Assembly (NCBI RefSeq): GCF_021390435.2
Contig: NZ_JAJVCN010000002.1
Coordinates: 2,356,001-2,420,000 of the forward strand
Length of the DNA: 64,000 nt
Source: Kibdelosporangium philippinense
GTDB taxonomy: Bacteria; Actinomycetota; Actinomycetes; Mycobacteriales; Pseudonocardiaceae
Reading direction: 5' to 3'
Below, piece after piece: positions 63,307 through 64,000 of this stretch (the first letter of the stretch is position 1; the number at the start of each line of letters is the position of its first letter). Under the pieces are notes generated by a model that had not been told where the DNA came from, made no database searches, and saw only the letters and a list, made by a program, of their open reading frames with translations. A program made the translations under genes and the position numbers.

Positions 63307-63628
63307 AGGAGCCCATCTGTCCAGTCGACTACAGCAGTCCTATATGGACTGCCGAGGGCACTGAGTTGCCTCTCGGCATCATGTGGCCAACGCTGCGCGG
63401 CGAACTGACTTGCGACTGATGGAGGGTTGACTAACCACTTTGCACACTGTTGCGTGCTGAAAAACATGCCGCGGTGGGAATGTCTACTGGTGTCGGTTTT
63501 TGCCCTGCGGCTACTCCGAATGACCGCTTTCGCAGTTGGTGACAGTCGTGTCACGCTGTGTTCGCTAAGTTCGGGTTGCGCTGTCCTACGGGGGGACGCG
63601 CACAGTTGTAACCCATAGGGGGTTGTCT
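63307..63628. other. upstream region of the RHS-type gene
   Basis: About 320 bases without a supported gene. AGGGGG at 63617-63622 is the ribosome-binding site of the downstream ATG. No clear operator. Confidence 0.35.
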
Positions 63629-64000
63629 ATGACGGGCCACAGAGTGGTCCGGCCATTTGGCATGCGCACTGCGCGAGCCGTGGCCACATCCTTAGTTGTT
63701 GTCCTTGGTTTGACCGTGACGGAAGCGCCCAGCATGGCCGCCGCACCCGCGGTGAACCCGGTCAAGCGCATCGATCCGCGCGAGCTGCCGACGTTACCCA
63801 GCGCACCACAGGCACCGTCAACTTCCGCGGTCAATCCCAAGGCGGATTTCACTCCTCTGTCCACAAGGTCCGGTGAGCAGGCCAGCCGCTTTGACCCGCA
63901 ACGGTCGAAGCTTGTATCGCGGTCAATGTTCACTGAGGAATACCAGAATCCTGATGGGACACGGACGATCAAGCAGTCGTCGGTTCCGTTGAACGTGCCG
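63629..64000 (+). CDS. N-terminus of a secreted RHS/YD-repeat-type protein (partial, runs off the window)
   Basis: ATG 63629 is followed by 124 codons without a stop to the window edge. Residues 1-37 form a Sec signal peptide (RRs at the start, core VATSLVVVLGLTVTE, cleavage near SMAAAP). The mature start has a Pro-rich linker and then SKLVSRSMFTEEYQNPDGTR and SSVPLNVP, which is how large actinobacterial RHS-repeat and polymorphic-toxin proteins begin. The rest of the protein, usually over 1500 residues, lies beyond the window. It is probably cargo of the integrated element. Confidence 0.65.
   Translation, partial: MTGHRVVRPFGMRTARAVATSLVVVLGLTVTEAPSMAAAPAVNPVKRIDPRELPTLPSAPQAPSTSAVNPKADFTPLSTRSGEQASRFDPQRSKLVSRSMFTEEYQNPDGTRTIKQSSVPLNVP

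Overview
The window is high-GC (roughly 65-70 percent) DNA with actinobacterial gene content: AfsR/LuxR-type ATPase regulators, a Methyltransf_19 protein, GTP-dependent PEP carboxykinase and many GTG starts. The left part lines up gene for gene with the Mycobacterium tuberculosis Rv0079-Rv0087 dormancy locus. A Pseudonocardiaceae-like host (Amycolatopsis, Kibdelosporangium or similar) is my inference; no marker in the window proves it.

0-4.3 kb: a minus-strand operon of bicupin, MFS transporter, second bicupin and a Pch2/TRIP13-like AAA+ ATPase. 4.7-20.8 kb: a hypoxia/dormancy-like metabolic block. It holds a long ribosome-hibernation factor (Rv0079/RafH type) coupled to a flavin split-barrel protein, a P450, PEP carboxykinase with a malic-enzyme-like protein and an ArsR regulator, and a seven-gene ArsR plus Hyc/Hyf-type membrane oxidoreductase operon whose large subunit has lost the NiFe cysteines. 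A frameshifted CBS-BON protein and a PRPP synthetase follow. One 22-bp ArsR-type operator occurs three times, at the heads of the PEPCK operon, the oxidoreductase operon and the PRPP synthetase unit, so these genes probably form one regulon.

20.3-35 kb: three AfsR-like STAND regulators (one without its HTH) plus a fragment of a fourth, a methyltransferase, an intact IS5-type element, a cysteine-free HesB-like protein, a cysteine-rich metal-binding protein, and two inverted copies of an unknown gene at 20.3 and 34 kb. 29-43 kb is littered with decayed genes: GGDEF, chromate transporter, tyrosine recombinases, hydrolase, methyltransferase, glycosidase-like protein and transposases. An MFS transporter and a complete diguanylate cyclase survive among them.

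41.9-60.2 kb: a defence-like island. It has a Uma2 nuclease, a complete four-gene Wadjet (JetABCD, DUF2397/DUF2398/SMC/DUF2399 type), an NB-ARC/TPR protein lacking the P-loop lysine, a membrane coiled-coil protein, a gene split by a 15-copy octanucleotide repeat that looks like a phase-variation switch now in the OFF register, and a tightly coupled minus-strand operon of unknown proteins that includes a 24-residue ORF.

60.5-64 kb: the edge of an integrated element, with a tRNA-Lys 3' end as attachment site, a tyrosine integrase, a regulatory repeat also found at 41.1 kb, a polymorphic-toxin remnant, and the start of a secreted RHS-type protein running off the right edge.
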